A DNA stretch of 64,000 bases from Desulforegula conservatrix Mb1Pa (GCF_000426225.1 NZ_AUEY01000009.1:1-64000), one strand, 5' to 3'. Counted from the stretch's first letter, positions 17,548 through 26,648 are shown. The notes: generated from the letters alone by a model not told the origin. Program-made: numbers and translations.

Positions 17548-18825
17548 TTATCTGCCTTTATGGAAAAAATTTTTGGCTTTATTATCAGTTTCGCGAAGAA
17601 GTTCGTTATATTTTTCAGGGGTGTTCAGGAATTTGACAAAACAGTCAAGGCCGATTTCTGCGACCTCTGGTTGCGTAGCAAGATCATAATTGAATGCCCA
17701 TAATTTCGACTGATTGATTGTCTGACGTATTCTTGCCTGCATTGCCGGATAAAACGAATCAGGTATATTGGCATTAGGAGCAAGAGCGCCGCTTCCTCTG
17801 CTCATTTCCTTTTGGGGCTCCGTGTCTGAAAAGAATTCCAGCGCTGTTTTTGCAGCTTCCGCGTTTTTTGATTTCGGAAGAAGTATGCAGTCAACCGGGC
17901 CGAGGGAAACTATCGGTATCTCTGGTTTTATGATTGGAAAACAGAAATAATCGAAATCCTTTTCCTGTTTCCAGTTGAGTTTGTTTTCAAAAAGTCCTGT
18001 TATCCAGGTTCCCATGAGCGTCATTGCGGCCTCGCCATTGTAAACCATTTTTGAAGCCTCAGACCAGTCGAATACATTAGGTGTTGTATTGAAATACTGC
18101 TTTGAAATCATTTTGTCCCATACTGAAAAAACCTCGGCAACCATTGGATCGTTATATGAAACTTTTCCATCCATTAGCTGTTGCCTGAATTCAGGCCCTG
18201 CTGTTCTGAGCAGAAGATAATCAAACCAGAACTGGGCCGGCCATTTTTCTCTGGAACCAAGAGAAATCGGAGTAATTTTTTTCTCCTTGAGAACATCGCA
18301 TAAGGCCAGGAAATCCTGCCATGTTTTAGGAGGAAGAAGATTGAGCCTTTGAAATATTGCCTTGTTATAGAAAAAGGCTACAAAATGCTGTGTCACAGGA
18401 ATTGCGTATATTTTCCCATTATAGGTGCAGGCACCTGTAATGGCAGGACTGAATCTTGAAGCAAGGTCAGCTTTTTTCCAGACATCGTCAATAGGCAAAA
18501 GATAACCGCTGTTAACAAGATCCTGGGTTTTTGCCCCTGCCCAGAAAGAAAAGAAATCAGGCGGATTACCAACTTCGAGCATGACTTTTATGCTTGGTTT
18601 GAAAGTTTCATGCTCAAAACCAGCTGCCTTTACCTCATACCCAGGATTTTTTTTGTTGAATGTATTCACCATTTCATTGATTCCGCCGCTCATGTCTCCT
18701 GTCCAGTAGTGAAGAAATACCAGCTTTTTTGATTCCTCGGCAAAGGCCTTTCCGCAAATTAATATGGTTGAAACAATGAAAATAAAAACGAAAAGATTTC
18801 GGAATTTTTTGAATTCTGCATGCAT
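17548..18825 (-). CDS. Extracellular solute-binding protein, family 1 (sugar type), paired with a kinase
   Basis: A 425-residue periplasmic binding protein of the carbohydrate ABC type. The signal peptide ends at GKAFA-EE, and the mature part starts KKLVFLHYWTGDMSGG with NTFNKKNPGYEV, as in family 1 binding proteins. NGKIYAIPV, FYNKAIF and WDKM segments fit the same fold. I start at MHAEFKKF (18825) because AGGAAGAG lies just upstream; the longer frame to 18900 has no ribosome site. No sugar permease or ATPase gene adjoins. Instead the next gene is a membrane hybrid kinase with a periplasmic domain, so this protein more likely reports a ligand to the kinase than feeds a transporter (inference). 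Confidence 0.88.
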   Translation of the reverse strand: MHAEFKKFRNLFVFIFIVSTILICGKAFAEESKKLVFLHYWTGDMSGGINEMVNTFNKKNPGYEVKAAGFEHETFKPSIKVMLEVGNPPDFFSFWAGAKTQDLVNSGYLLPIDDVWKKADLASRFSPAITGACTYNGKIYAIPVTQHFVAFFYNKAIFQRLNLLPPKTWQDFLALCDVLKEKKITPISLGSREKWPAQFWFDYLLLRTAGPEFRQQLMDGKVSYNDPMVAEVFSVWDKMISKQYFNTTPNVFDWSEASKMVYNGEAAMTLMGTWITGLFENKLNWKQEKDFDYFCFPIIKPEIPIVSLGPVDCILLPKSKNAEAAKTALEFFSDTEPQKEMSRGSGALAPNANIPDSFYPAMQARIRQTINQSKLWAFNYDLATQPEVAEIGLDCFVKFLNTPEKYNELLRETDNKAKNFFHKGR

Positions 18826-19391
18826 ATGCTCTTCCTTTCTAATTTGGGAAAATACTCTCAAAGAAACTAAAAAAACCAAGGAATGATACGTGTGAAACAA
18901 AGCGGGCGATTTCTTTATTAGGGCATGGTTCTATATGCTTACCCGGACTTCTTTGAGGTTAATCAGCTCGTCTGACGTATGACTTTTGGGAAAAAAACTT
19001 TCAAAAGTGCTGAATTATTAATGACGCTAAAGACGATGGTCTTGCAAAAAGTCAGAAAAGAACGCCGGCGTCATGTCTGACTTGATCCTGTATATTTGTA
19101 TTTTCAGGTATTTCTGTATTTTGGCCTGCGCCGTAATGACGGTAATCGAACTTTTTGCGACTTTATCAAAGATAACACACGGCTCTATTTATTTCCATAG
19201 GTTTGAATTCGAATGGAAATCTTGCAGGTGAAGATTCGAATAAAATTGTAACTTAAAAAACGCTGTATATGCTATTGTCATTGAAAACCCGGAAAAATTA
19301 GTGGTTTTTTTGACCTGCATCAGTACCAACTGGATCAGAATCTTCAGATTCCAACCTGCATCAAGGCAATAAAAAATCAAAGGAGGTAAAA
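18826..19391. other. Divergent intergenic stretch with a family A repeat
   Basis: About 565 bases between the minus-strand binding-protein gene and the plus-strand DUF2339 gene. The family A copy fills 19037-19168. Promoters for both directions should lie here, but none matches consensus well enough to name. No gene is seen. Confidence 0.6.
19037..19168 (+). repeat. Family A repeat, copy 3
   Basis: Runs from CTTGCAAAAAGTC through CGCCGGCGTCATG, a decayed central part, CCTGCGCCGTAATGACGGTAATCG and CTTTTTGCGACTTTATCA. It has the same order of blocks as the clean copy at 36575. Confidence 0.85.
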
Positions 19392-22232
19392 GTGAACGAG
19401 CTTGCCCTCATTTTAGGTATTATAGGACTATGCGTGGGCGCCTGGCTTTTCGGTTTTCATGGCGCAGTCAGCGGTGGTGTTCTTGGATTCCTTCTTGGCT
19501 CAGTTATTGATCTCAGGGATAGGGTCAGGAAGCTTGAGCAGGAAAGGGACACCCGCCAGCAAGCTTCTTCAGTAAAATCCTTTGAAATGTCAGCCAAGCC
19601 GGAACAGCCATACCCTGAACCTGTCCAAACAGCACCGCATACTTATGATTCATTTAAAGATAAAGAAGTAATAACTGAAACAGAGCCTGATGCTCATGCT
19701 GAATCAGATATTGCAGATAATCTCGGAACAGTAGCTTCTGCGGCCATTCCAGAAGCTAACGAGACCAGAATCCAGGATGCTTTGTTTGCTGCAGCCAAAG
19801 ACGAAACAGTTTTGGCTATTAAACCAGACCCAGAAAAAACTCCTCCGGGCGAGGGTAAAATTGCCAAACTAATCGGTTATATCAGGGCTTTTTTCACAAC
19901 CGGCAATGTCGTGGTCAAGGTCGGAATAATAATCCTCTTCTTTGGAGTCGCGTTCCTACTGAAATACGCCGCTGATCACAGTATTCTGCCTATAGAGGTG
20001 AGGCTCTGCGGAGTCGCTGCTGCTGGTATTGGTCTTCTTGTTTTCGGATGGAAAATGAGGGTGGAAAAGCGGGCCTTCGGACTTTCCCTCCAGGGCGGAG
20101 GTATCGGCATTCTTTATTTGACGGTCTTTTCGGCTGTTAAGCTTTATGCTCTGATCCCTCCATTTCTTGCCATGAGTCTTATGATTTCTTTCGTGATTCT
20201 TTCAGGATTCATCGCAGTTATTCAGGATGCAAAGGCTCTTGCTGTTCTTGCTTCTGCCGGAGGTTTTCTTGCGCCAGTTCTTGTTTCAAGTGGTGGCGGC
20301 AGCCATGTCATGCTGTTTTTATATTATCTGCTTTTGAATGCGGGCGTGCTTGGAATTGCCTGGTTCAAGTCCTGGCGGGAGCTTAATCTCACAGGTTTTG
20401 CCTTCACCTTTGTTATCAGCGCAATCTGGGGTATAAATTATTACATACCTGAAAATTTTGCCACGACCGAGCCTTTCCTTCTCCTGTTTTTTATCATGTA
20501 TGCTTCAATCTCAGTCCTTTTTGCATTTCGTCAGCCTCCTGATCTTAAAGGCTATGTTGACGGCGCTCTTGTTTTCGGGCTTCCACTTGTTGCATTCGGC
20601 CTTCAAAGCGGCCTTGTCAGGCAGTTTGAATATGGAATAGCCATAAGCTCTCTTTGTCTTGCTGCATTTTATGTATTCCTTGCAATATGGCTGTGGAGCA
20701 GAAAAATCGAGCAGATCAGAATGCTTACAGAAGCATTTCTTGCCATCGGAGTCGTATTTGCTACCCTTGCAATTCCCTTTGCGTTTGACAGGCAGTGGAT
20801 CGCCGCATCATGGGGGCTTGAAGGCGCTTCCATGGTCTGGATAGGACTCAGGCAGAAAAGATGCATTGCCAGATCCTTTGGTCTTTTTCTCCAGATATGT
20901 GCAGGATTTACTCTTTTCACCGGGTTTCATCATTATTATGGCTATAACCAGGGGGATGAGTGGTTTATCCTTAATACCAGATGTTTCAACAGCATCATAA
21001 TGGCTATGGCCGGACTTTTTTCAGGGTTTTTCTATAATTATTATTCTGACAGGCTTTATAAATGGGAAAGATGGTTTCATGGAATCGCTGGTATGTGGGG
21101 AACTCTCTGGTGGTTCGGAGGCGGGCTGTCTGAAATAGACAGACATATTTATCAGAACAAAACTTCCGCCAGACTGATTTTCATGGCCCTGTCTTCCGGC
21201 GCTTTCACAATTTTAAGAAGGCCCCTTGATTGGGTATTTCTTTCCTTGCCTCCTGTAATTCTGATGCCCTGGATGTTCTTTGTCCTGCTTGCTGACCTGG
21301 TAGCGGGAGTTACTCATCCATTTTCTGAATATGGGCTGATTGCATGGGTTTCAGCTGTTATTTCCCATTTTTATGTTCTTCATGTTTTGGATACTGACTG
21401 GAAGCAAAGGTTCGCTTATTTCTGGCACACTTCAGGCTTTGTGATTCTTGTTGTCGTGGCTTCTTGGGAAGTCGCCTGGCTTGCCGATTATCTAATAAAA
21501 GGTTCGGATGTCTGGAAACTTGCAGGATGGCTTGGAGTGCCAGGTATCACGATTCTTTTTTTGATAAAATATGGAGAACACGATGAATGGCCAAAAGAGC
21601 AGTTCAGAAAAGCTTATTTTTCAACTGGTTGCTGCCTGATTGCTTCAATGCTTGGAATGTTTTTTCTATGGGCATGCCATAATGACGGAAATGCTTCTCC
21701 TCTTTCATATTTTCCGGTTTTAAATCCTGCTGATATCCTGCAGCTATTTGTGGTTATCGTGCTCCTTGTCTGGTCAAGGGCAATAACTGTGGAAAGAATG
21801 CCTATGCCTTCATTCCCTGTTTTCAGGCCGGGCGGCCTCGTTTTTTTTAGCGCTGCGGCAGCTTTTATTCTGCTGAACGTGATTGTCGCAAGGTGTGTTC
21901 ATGTCTGGGCTGATGTTTATTACAGCTTTCATAATCTGACAGCATCTTTTGTTTTTCAGGCTTCCATTTCCATATTATGGACCTTTTCAGCGCTATGCAT
22001 AATGTCTCTTGCTTCAAGAAAAGGAATTCGGAAATTATGGTTTGTCGGCGCCTGGCTGCTTTGCGCTGTTGTTATCAAATTATTTTTTGTCGATCTCGGT
22101 GGCAGAGGAACAGGGGAGAGAATCATATCTTTCATTGCGGTAGGTGTTCTCATGCTTGTGATAGGCTTTCTTTCGCCGCTTCCTCCATCTGTTGATTCAG
22201 AAAAGGATTCCGGGGAAGGTTCTGTTACTTAA
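19392..22232 (+). CDS. DUF2339 multi-pass membrane protein
   Basis: A 946-residue integral membrane protein with over 20 hydrophobic segments. After a short N-terminal membrane stretch come a coiled-coil-like RDRVRKLEQERDTRQ and a ~100-residue acidic linker. The DUF2339 core starts near residue 160, with FFTTGNVVVKVGIIILFFGVA and LLKYAADHSILPIEVRL, the hallmark entry of the family. The GTG start is chosen because AGGAGG lies six bases upstream. The next gene encodes DUF3999, its usual neighbour; the two probably form a membrane complex of unknown role. A terminator-like hairpin directly follows this gene, which may set unequal expression of the pair. Confidence 0.88.
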   Translation: MNELALILGIIGLCVGAWLFGFHGAVSGGVLGFLLGSVIDLRDRVRKLEQERDTRQQASSVKSFEMSAKPEQPYPEPVQTAPHTYDSFKDKEVITETEPDAHAESDIADNLGTVASAAIPEANETRIQDALFAAAKDETVLAIKPDPEKTPPGEGKIAKLIGYIRAFFTTGNVVVKVGIIILFFGVAFLLKYAADHSILPIEVRLCGVAAAGIGLLVFGWKMRVEKRAFGLSLQGGGIGILYLTVFSAVKLYALIPPFLAMSLMISFVILSGFIAVIQDAKALAVLASAGGFLAPVLVSSGGGSHVMLFLYYLLLNAGVLGIAWFKSWRELNLTGFAFTFVISAIWGINYYIPENFATTEPFLLLFFIMYASISVLFAFRQPPDLKGYVDGALVFGLPLVAFGLQSGLVRQFEYGIAISSLCLAAFYVFLAIWLWSRKIEQIRMLTEAFLAIGVVFATLAIPFAFDRQWIAASWGLEGASMVWIGLRQKRCIARSFGLFLQICAGFTLFTGFHHYYGYNQGDEWFILNTRCFNSIIMAMAGLFSGFFYNYYSDRLYKWERWFHGIAGMWGTLWWFGGGLSEIDRHIYQNKTSARLIFMALSSGAFTILRRPLDWVFLSLPPVILMPWMFFVLLADLVAGVTHPFSEYGLIAWVSAVISHFYVLHVLDTDWKQRFAYFWHTSGFVILVVVASWEVAWLADYLIKGSDVWKLAGWLGVPGITILFLIKYGEHDEWPKEQFRKAYFSTGCCLIASMLGMFFLWACHNDGNASPLSYFPVLNPADILQLFVVIVLLVWSRAITVERMPMPSFPVFRPGGLVFFSAAAAFILLNVIVARCVHVWADVYYSFHNLTASFVFQASISILWTFSALCIMSLASRKGIRKLWFVGAWLLCAVVIKLFFVDLGGRGTGERIISFIAVGVLMLVIGFLSPLPPSVDSEKDSGEGSVT

Positions 22233-22247
22233 AGGTTAAAAAGCGGG

Positions 22248-22296
22248 GAGCTTTTTGTAAAAAGTTTTCCGCCCAGTAAAAAGCTCTATTTTTTTA
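22248..22296 (+). terminator. Probable intrinsic terminator or attenuator after DUF2339
   Basis: GAGCTTTTT (22248-22256) pairs with AAAAAGCTC (22278-22286), followed by TATTTTTTT. Part of the stem resembles the family B tag. Confidence 0.65.
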
Positions 22297-22561
22297 TTTG
22301 GCTCTGTCTTTCTTTCAGTTATGAGCGCCTTCGAGGAATCGCTTTTTGAAAAAAGCTCCCCAAAAACTTTATGAATATGCCAGATGCTTGGGAAACAATA
22401 CTTACGTTATTTTTGTAAGTCACTTTTTTAGACCAGGCAATCATACTGAAAATCGTGCATAGCCATCTTTTTATAGGCAAACGAATGGCGGCTCTTCGCC
22501 TAAAAAATCACCGAGATAAAAAATGAACTTTTGATTAGGAATAAGACTCATAAAATCAATG

Positions 22562-22600
22562 AAGTTTTTTGCGGAGCTTTTTGCAAAAAAGCGACCCTCC
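22562..22600 (+). repeat. Family B hairpin tag next to the DUF3999 start
   Basis: AAGTTTTTTGCGGAGC, then a short GCTTTTTGCAAAAAAGC hairpin and GCGACCC. CTCCGGAGG follows at once and contains the ribosome site of the next gene. Confidence 0.8.
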
Positions 22601-22611
22601 GGAGGATAACA

Positions 22612-23982
22612 ATGAAAAAATACCTGGCCGTAGTTTTATTTATATTAATGGCGTTTCCGGCTTATGCAGGAAAATCCGAAATTTCTGATTTCGGATGCGC
22701 ACTTGAACTTGATATTACCCAGGAATCGGCAATTGCCAGAATTGTTATTCCTGATCAGGTTTATGAATGCGTGACGAGGCAGGATCTTGGAGACTTGCGG
22801 GTATTCAGTCCTGACGGGAATGTGTTTCCGCACACAATAAAAAAGCCTGAGTATTCCCAGGGCGAGGCTCCAGCTCCTGTTGAACTTCCATTTTTTCCTG
22901 TTTACAGAGACGAAAACCATAATGGTGATATTTCCATGAGGGTTGAAACAGGTGCAGGCGGTTCCATTATTGATGTCAAGACCGGATCAGGAGAGAAAAA
23001 ATCTGAAACTGAAGCTCCTACGTCATGGCTTATTGACGCGACTTCCGCAGAGAAGCCTTTTTCAGGGCTTGTTGTGGAATGGTCGGGTGCAGTCAATCTT
23101 GTTTTTGATGTGATAATTGAGGCTGGAGATGATCTTTCAAGGCTGAGAAGAATATCCGGGCCAGTAACCCTTGCTGATCTTGATTACGGTGGGCACAGGC
23201 TTTCCAGAAACAGGGCGGATATCCCCCTGATCAAAGTTAAATACCTTCGCCTTTCCTGGCCTAATGAAGCAGGAGGCGCAAGAATTTCCTCAATAAAGGC
23301 CGTATTCCCAAAGCCAGGAGTTCAGCCTGAAATGAAATGGAAAGAAGTGCATGGCCAGAAAGCCAGTGCTGCAATGGGAGCTGTTTCAGGCAAAACAGTC
23401 TATGAGTTTGATACAAACGGCGTTTTTCCTGTGGAGCGTATAGAGATGCAGATTCCTGCCGGGCTTGGTGTTCTTCAGGGGACTTTGATGTCAAGGCCTG
23501 ATCTTGCCTCGAACTGGCGAGTAAGGTACACAGGGACATTCTATGATCTGATGGTTAATGGGAAAACCATAAATGGAGGTCAGGCTTCAATTGCATATGG
23601 GACGGACAGATTCTGGGAATTTGAGACCTCTCAAGAATCTGCCTTTAAAAATACTGCTATTCCCATGCTTAAAATAGGATGGGTTCCCCATGAACTTTAT
23701 TTTGTTCCAGGCTCAAGCAAAAACTGCGTTCTTGCCTTTGGTAAACAGGGCGTAACTCTTCCATCTGACAATGCGGTTGATTCTCTTTTATCCCAACTTT
23801 TCAAAGACTCTTCTTTCAAACCGGCTTTGGCGGTGGTTTCCAATGTGAAAAATCATAACCGTAATCCACCTGTCAGGTCTTTCCCAATCAGAAAATGGCT
23901 GCTTTGGGGAGTGCTTGTTTTGGGTGTCGCTGTGATAGGTTTTATGGCTTACAGGCTTTACAGGCAGATGGGGGATAAGTAG
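22612..23982 (+). CDS. DUF3999 secreted/membrane-anchored protein
   Basis: A 456-residue exported protein. The signal peptide is MKKYLAVVLFILMAFPAYA, cleaved before GKSE. The long beta-rich periplasmic part contains DLGDLRVFSPDG, typical of DUF3999, and a single C-terminal membrane helix (KWLLWGVLVLGVAVIGFMAY) is followed by a short basic tail. It starts at the ATG at 22612, preceded by GGAGGATAAC; the longer open frame to 22531 comes from the repeat upstream. DUF3999 and DUF2339 genes are commonly neighbours, so a joint envelope complex is likely. The biochemical role is unknown. Confidence 0.85.
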   Translation: MKKYLAVVLFILMAFPAYAGKSEISDFGCALELDITQESAIARIVIPDQVYECVTRQDLGDLRVFSPDGNVFPHTIKKPEYSQGEAPAPVELPFFPVYRDENHNGDISMRVETGAGGSIIDVKTGSGEKKSETEAPTSWLIDATSAEKPFSGLVVEWSGAVNLVFDVIIEAGDDLSRLRRISGPVTLADLDYGGHRLSRNRADIPLIKVKYLRLSWPNEAGGARISSIKAVFPKPGVQPEMKWKEVHGQKASAAMGAVSGKTVYEFDTNGVFPVERIEMQIPAGLGVLQGTLMSRPDLASNWRVRYTGTFYDLMVNGKTINGGQASIAYGTDRFWEFETSQESAFKNTAIPMLKIGWVPHELYFVPGSSKNCVLAFGKQGVTLPSDNAVDSLLSQLFKDSSFKPALAVVSNVKNHNRNPPVRSFPIRKWLLWGVLVLGVAVIGFMAYRLYRQMGDK

Positions 23983-24054
23983 GCTGGCCAGTGTTTTCAG
24001 CACCTTGCTTATGAATTGAGAATTATGAAGAAATTGAGGGTGTGAAGGTGAAAT

Positions 24055-24657
24055 ATGAGAATCGCTAAATCAGTCCTAATGTTGCTGCTTTTTTGTATGA
24101 CATCCTGCGCAACTGCTCCTCCGGCAATTATCCGGGATGGCATCTATTATAACGATAATTATGGTTTTTCTTTTAAAACACCAGAAGGGTGGCATAATAC
24201 CAATAAAATGCCTGAGTGGCTGAAAAAAGGCGTTTCAGGGTGGGTTGTTCTTAGAACTCAGTATATGTGTTTTAATAATGAAACTAACGGATTCATCGAA
24301 GTGTCCTGCGTAAAATCTTATAGAAGTATGGATGGCATCAGGAAGTTCCTTGAAGATGCATTTCAGGATCAGAAGAAAGAAATGCAGGCTGATCCTTATT
24401 TCAAAAAGATAAATTGCAAGTACTATACACCTAAAGAAGCTCCTCTTGCCAATCTGGTTGAAAGAGAAGAACTCTATTATGAAAATGAGTTTGTGAAGGA
24501 ACGGCTTGAGCAGAATACTTTCGTTTATTCATTCAACGCGAGAGTTAATTATATTCTGACCTTTACGTTTATTTCCAGAAATCAGACATTCGAAGAAAAT
24601 CGGAAGGCATACGATTCAGTTCTCAAGTCTTTTCAGACATATAAAGTTGATCCTTGA
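24055..24657 (+). CDS. Putative lipoprotein, 200 residues
   Basis: The N terminus MRIAKSVLMLLLFCMTSC is a lipoprotein signal with cysteine 18 or so as the likely lipidation site, followed by ATAPP. The mature part has YYNDNYGFSFKTPEGWH, a pattern seen in PsbP/MOG1-like and other small beta-sandwich lipoproteins, and ends DSVLKSFQTYK, which also recalls that fold. GAAGGTG precedes the ATG. It lies 72 bases after the DUF3999 gene on the same strand, so it may belong to the same envelope system. No enzyme motif is seen. Function unknown. Confidence 0.75.
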   Translation: MRIAKSVLMLLLFCMTSCATAPPAIIRDGIYYNDNYGFSFKTPEGWHNTNKMPEWLKKGVSGWVVLRTQYMCFNNETNGFIEVSCVKSYRSMDGIRKFLEDAFQDQKKEMQADPYFKKINCKYYTPKEAPLANLVEREELYYENEFVKERLEQNTFVYSFNARVNYILTFTFISRNQTFEENRKAYDSVLKSFQTYKVDP

Positions 24658-24672
24658 TTAAAAAGATTCTGA

Positions 24673-24773
24673 TGGGCTGCTGTTGCAGTAAATGATGGGG
24701 CAATTCGTTAAATCAAAAGGCTTTTTGCTTTAGAGCTTAAAGCGCTACAGCTACTTTCACAGCCCATTTTTGG
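24673..24773. terminator. Weak terminator-like hairpin between convergent genes
   Basis: ATGGGCTG near 24673 can pair with CAGCCCAT near 24760, followed by TTTT on the + strand. The loop is long (about 80 bases), so this is uncertain. Confidence 0.35.
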
Positions 24774-24779
24774 TTTGCC

Positions 24780-26339
24780 TTATATCTCACGCCTGAAACC
24801 TATCCCCATTTTTTTCATTCTGCTTCTGAGTGAGCTTGGGTTCATTCCGAGAGTTCCGGCTGCTCCTCCCTGACCTGATATTTTCCACCCGCATTTTTTA
24901 AGGACAAATCTGATGTGGGCGGCGGTGGCTTCATCGCAGGTCATTATTTTTTCATTGTCCGATGCCGAGGAATGACATTCAGGCGCTGATTCCCTCGTTC
25001 CTATCCCGAATTTCAGAGGTTTGCCTTTGGATAGTATTATGGCTCGTTCCACAAGATTCTGGAGTTCCCTTACATTCCCGGGCCAGTCGTATGACATGAG
25101 GGTTTCAAGTTCTCCCGGCGCCAGTTCAGGCCTGTACGGCAAATTCATTTCAAAGCTTTTTGTTCTTATGAAATGATGAATCATTGCGGGTATGTCCTGT
25201 TTTCTTTCCCTGAGTGGAGGAATTTTTATAGGGAAAACATTGAGCCTGTACCATAAATCAGATCTGAACGAGCCGTGGTGAATCATTGACTGGAGATTGC
25301 GGTGCGTGGCAGCTATGATTCTTACATTGGCCTTGAGAAGCCTGCCCCCTCCGACCCTTTCGAACTCGCCGCTCTGGAGCACCCTAAGAAGTTTTACCTG
25401 GGCGGCCTGGGGCAGTTCTCCGATTTCATCGAGAAAAAGAGTCCCTCCGTCGGCGCGCTCGAACCTGCCTGCCGATCTTTCAAAAGCCCCTGTAAAAGCG
25501 CCTTTTTCGTGTCCGAACAGCTCGGAATCGATGAGTGATTCAGGAATTCCTCCACAGTTGAGACGAATGAAAGGCCCCTGGGATCTTCTTGAAAGCCTGT
25601 GAAGTTCAGCCGCCACCACTTCTTTTCCTGTGCCTGTTTCTCCGAGCAGAATCACAGGGCTGTCTGTAGGAGAGACGTGTTCAATAAGCCTTCTTACTTC
25701 CACAAGCCCTGCGTCGGCTCCGATCATCACATCTCCGGCCTTTTGGCGAACTTCCTTTAAGAGCGCCTTTTTGTCCCTTTCCATGTCAAGGTATCTGAGG
25801 GTGTTTGAAAGTGCTATGGCGAATGGTTCGTTTATTTCCTTTATGAGTTCTGCGTGGGAAGTGTTGTAATGTTCGGCCCCCCAGGCGCAGAGGGTGAGAT
25901 TGCCTATTATGGTTTTTTTGATTTTAAGGGCGCAGGTTATGCTACAGAATTCATCACCGCGTATGGCCCTGTCCACAAGAATCCCTTTCTGGAGGAGCCT
26001 GACCATTTCAATATTTATCGGATGGGTATGATCCCTGATCCAGGGAATGGTCTCTATTTTTGACTCTTCCTCCCATTTGCCAATGGATTTCCACGCTGAT
26101 TCGGAAAGGGGCACGTATTCATCCACAAGGAAGCCCCTGTCTCCATAAGCCATTGCTATGACCCTGGCCGCCTTGACTCCGGCCTCATAGACACTGATTA
26201 GGATAGCATCCAGGGGAAGCTGTTTTTTTAGATATGTGAAAACATCATAAACAGCTTCGTCTATGTTGAGGCTGCCACAGATTCTGAGGGTAACTTCCCT
26301 GAATAGATCAGGGGAAAGATCAGGATTTGCATTAATCAT
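24780..26339 (-). CDS. Sigma-54-dependent transcriptional activator with GAF sensor domain
   Basis: A 519-residue enhancer-binding protein. A GAF-like sensor fills about residues 20-185. The AAA+ domain has Walker A GETGTGKE (233-240), the sigma-54 contact loop GAFTGA (280-285), GGTLFLDEIGELP (Walker B) and GNVRELQN. The C terminus (about 475-519) is a Fis-like helix-turn-helix (GAAGTLGMNPSSLRSRMKKMG). It belongs to the FhlA/NorR-like architecture, where a small molecule bound by GAF releases activity. The divergent CoA-transferase gene has a fitting sigma-54 promoter 193 bases before its start and is the likely target. A 13-bp repeat overlaps this gene's own start codon, which suggests autoregulation (inference). 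Confidence 0.92.
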   Translation of the reverse strand: MINANPDLSPDLFREVTLRICGSLNIDEAVYDVFTYLKKQLPLDAILISVYEAGVKAARVIAMAYGDRGFLVDEYVPLSESAWKSIGKWEEESKIETIPWIRDHTHPINIEMVRLLQKGILVDRAIRGDEFCSITCALKIKKTIIGNLTLCAWGAEHYNTSHAELIKEINEPFAIALSNTLRYLDMERDKKALLKEVRQKAGDVMIGADAGLVEVRRLIEHVSPTDSPVILLGETGTGKEVVAAELHRLSRRSQGPFIRLNCGGIPESLIDSELFGHEKGAFTGAFERSAGRFERADGGTLFLDEIGELPQAAQVKLLRVLQSGEFERVGGGRLLKANVRIIAATHRNLQSMIHHGSFRSDLWYRLNVFPIKIPPLRERKQDIPAMIHHFIRTKSFEMNLPYRPELAPGELETLMSYDWPGNVRELQNLVERAIILSKGKPLKFGIGTRESAPECHSSASDNEKIMTCDEATAAHIRFVLKKCGWKISGQGGAAGTLGMNPSSLRSRMKKMGIGFRREI

Positions 26340-26390
26340 TTTATTTCACGTATGTGTTTTATTTAGCGAGTGTATTCGTTTTATTTCACG
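26338..26390. promoter_or_regulatory. Three direct repeats, possible upstream activator sites
   Basis: TTTTATTTCACG-type 13-mers begin at 26338, 26356 and 26378 (the middle copy has AGCG for CACG). They overlap the start codon of the activator gene and lie about 50-100 bases upstream of the sigma-54 type promoter, the usual place for enhancer-binding protein sites. Binding is inferred. Confidence 0.45.
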
Positions 26391-26440
26391 TTTTATTGCC
26401 ATGATATCTGTAATTCCTTGAAAATCAAGATGTTTTTGGA

Positions 26441-26456
26441 TGGCACTGTTTTTGTA
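26441..26456 (+). promoter_or_regulatory. Sigma-54 type promoter for the CoA-transferase gene
   Basis: TGGCACTGTTTTTGTA has the -24 element TGGCAC and a TTG at exactly the right distance for the -12 element (TTGT in place of TTGC). It faces the CoA-transferase gene and lies beside a sigma-54 activator gene, which supports the call. Confidence 0.6.
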
Positions 26457-26518
26457 ATTAGTATTCTGTTTTATTGGCAGCAAATTACGAGAAGAGGCCA
26501 TAATTTATTCCGATTTCA

Positions 26519-26634
26519 AATCAAAGATGAAATCAAGGCGGCAAGGAGGAAGCGACGCAGGCGTACGGTGGTTTGTACGTCGAGGAGCTGACGACGTAGC
26601 CAACGCAGATAGCGCTTTGATATGGAATCGGAGC
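26519..26634 (+). repeat. Family C repeat, copy 1
   Basis: About 115 bases from AAATCAAAGATGAAATCAAGG through GGCAAGGAGGAAGCGACGC, a small CGTAC/GTACG hairpin and GAGGAGCTGACGACG to AGCGCTTTGAT. Short inverted ends ATCAAAG/CTTTGAT. It lies between promoter and start codon, so it is transcribed as leader RNA. A second copy is at 51786-51916. Confidence 0.85.
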
Positions 26635-26648
26635 TACAGGAGAAAAAC

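Larger units (their letters stand above)
22233..22611. other. Hairpin-rich gap between DUF2339 and DUF3999 genes
   Basis: Begins with a terminator-like hairpin (22248-22296), then carries a family B tag in minus orientation at about 22330-22378 and another in plus orientation at 22562-22600. The second tag ends at the ribosome site of the DUF3999 gene. No gene is seen. Confidence 0.65.

Noticed and set aside
22531-22611. Longer N terminus for the DUF3999 protein
   Set aside because: It is the translation of the family B repeat; a signal peptide and GGAGG fix the start at 22612.
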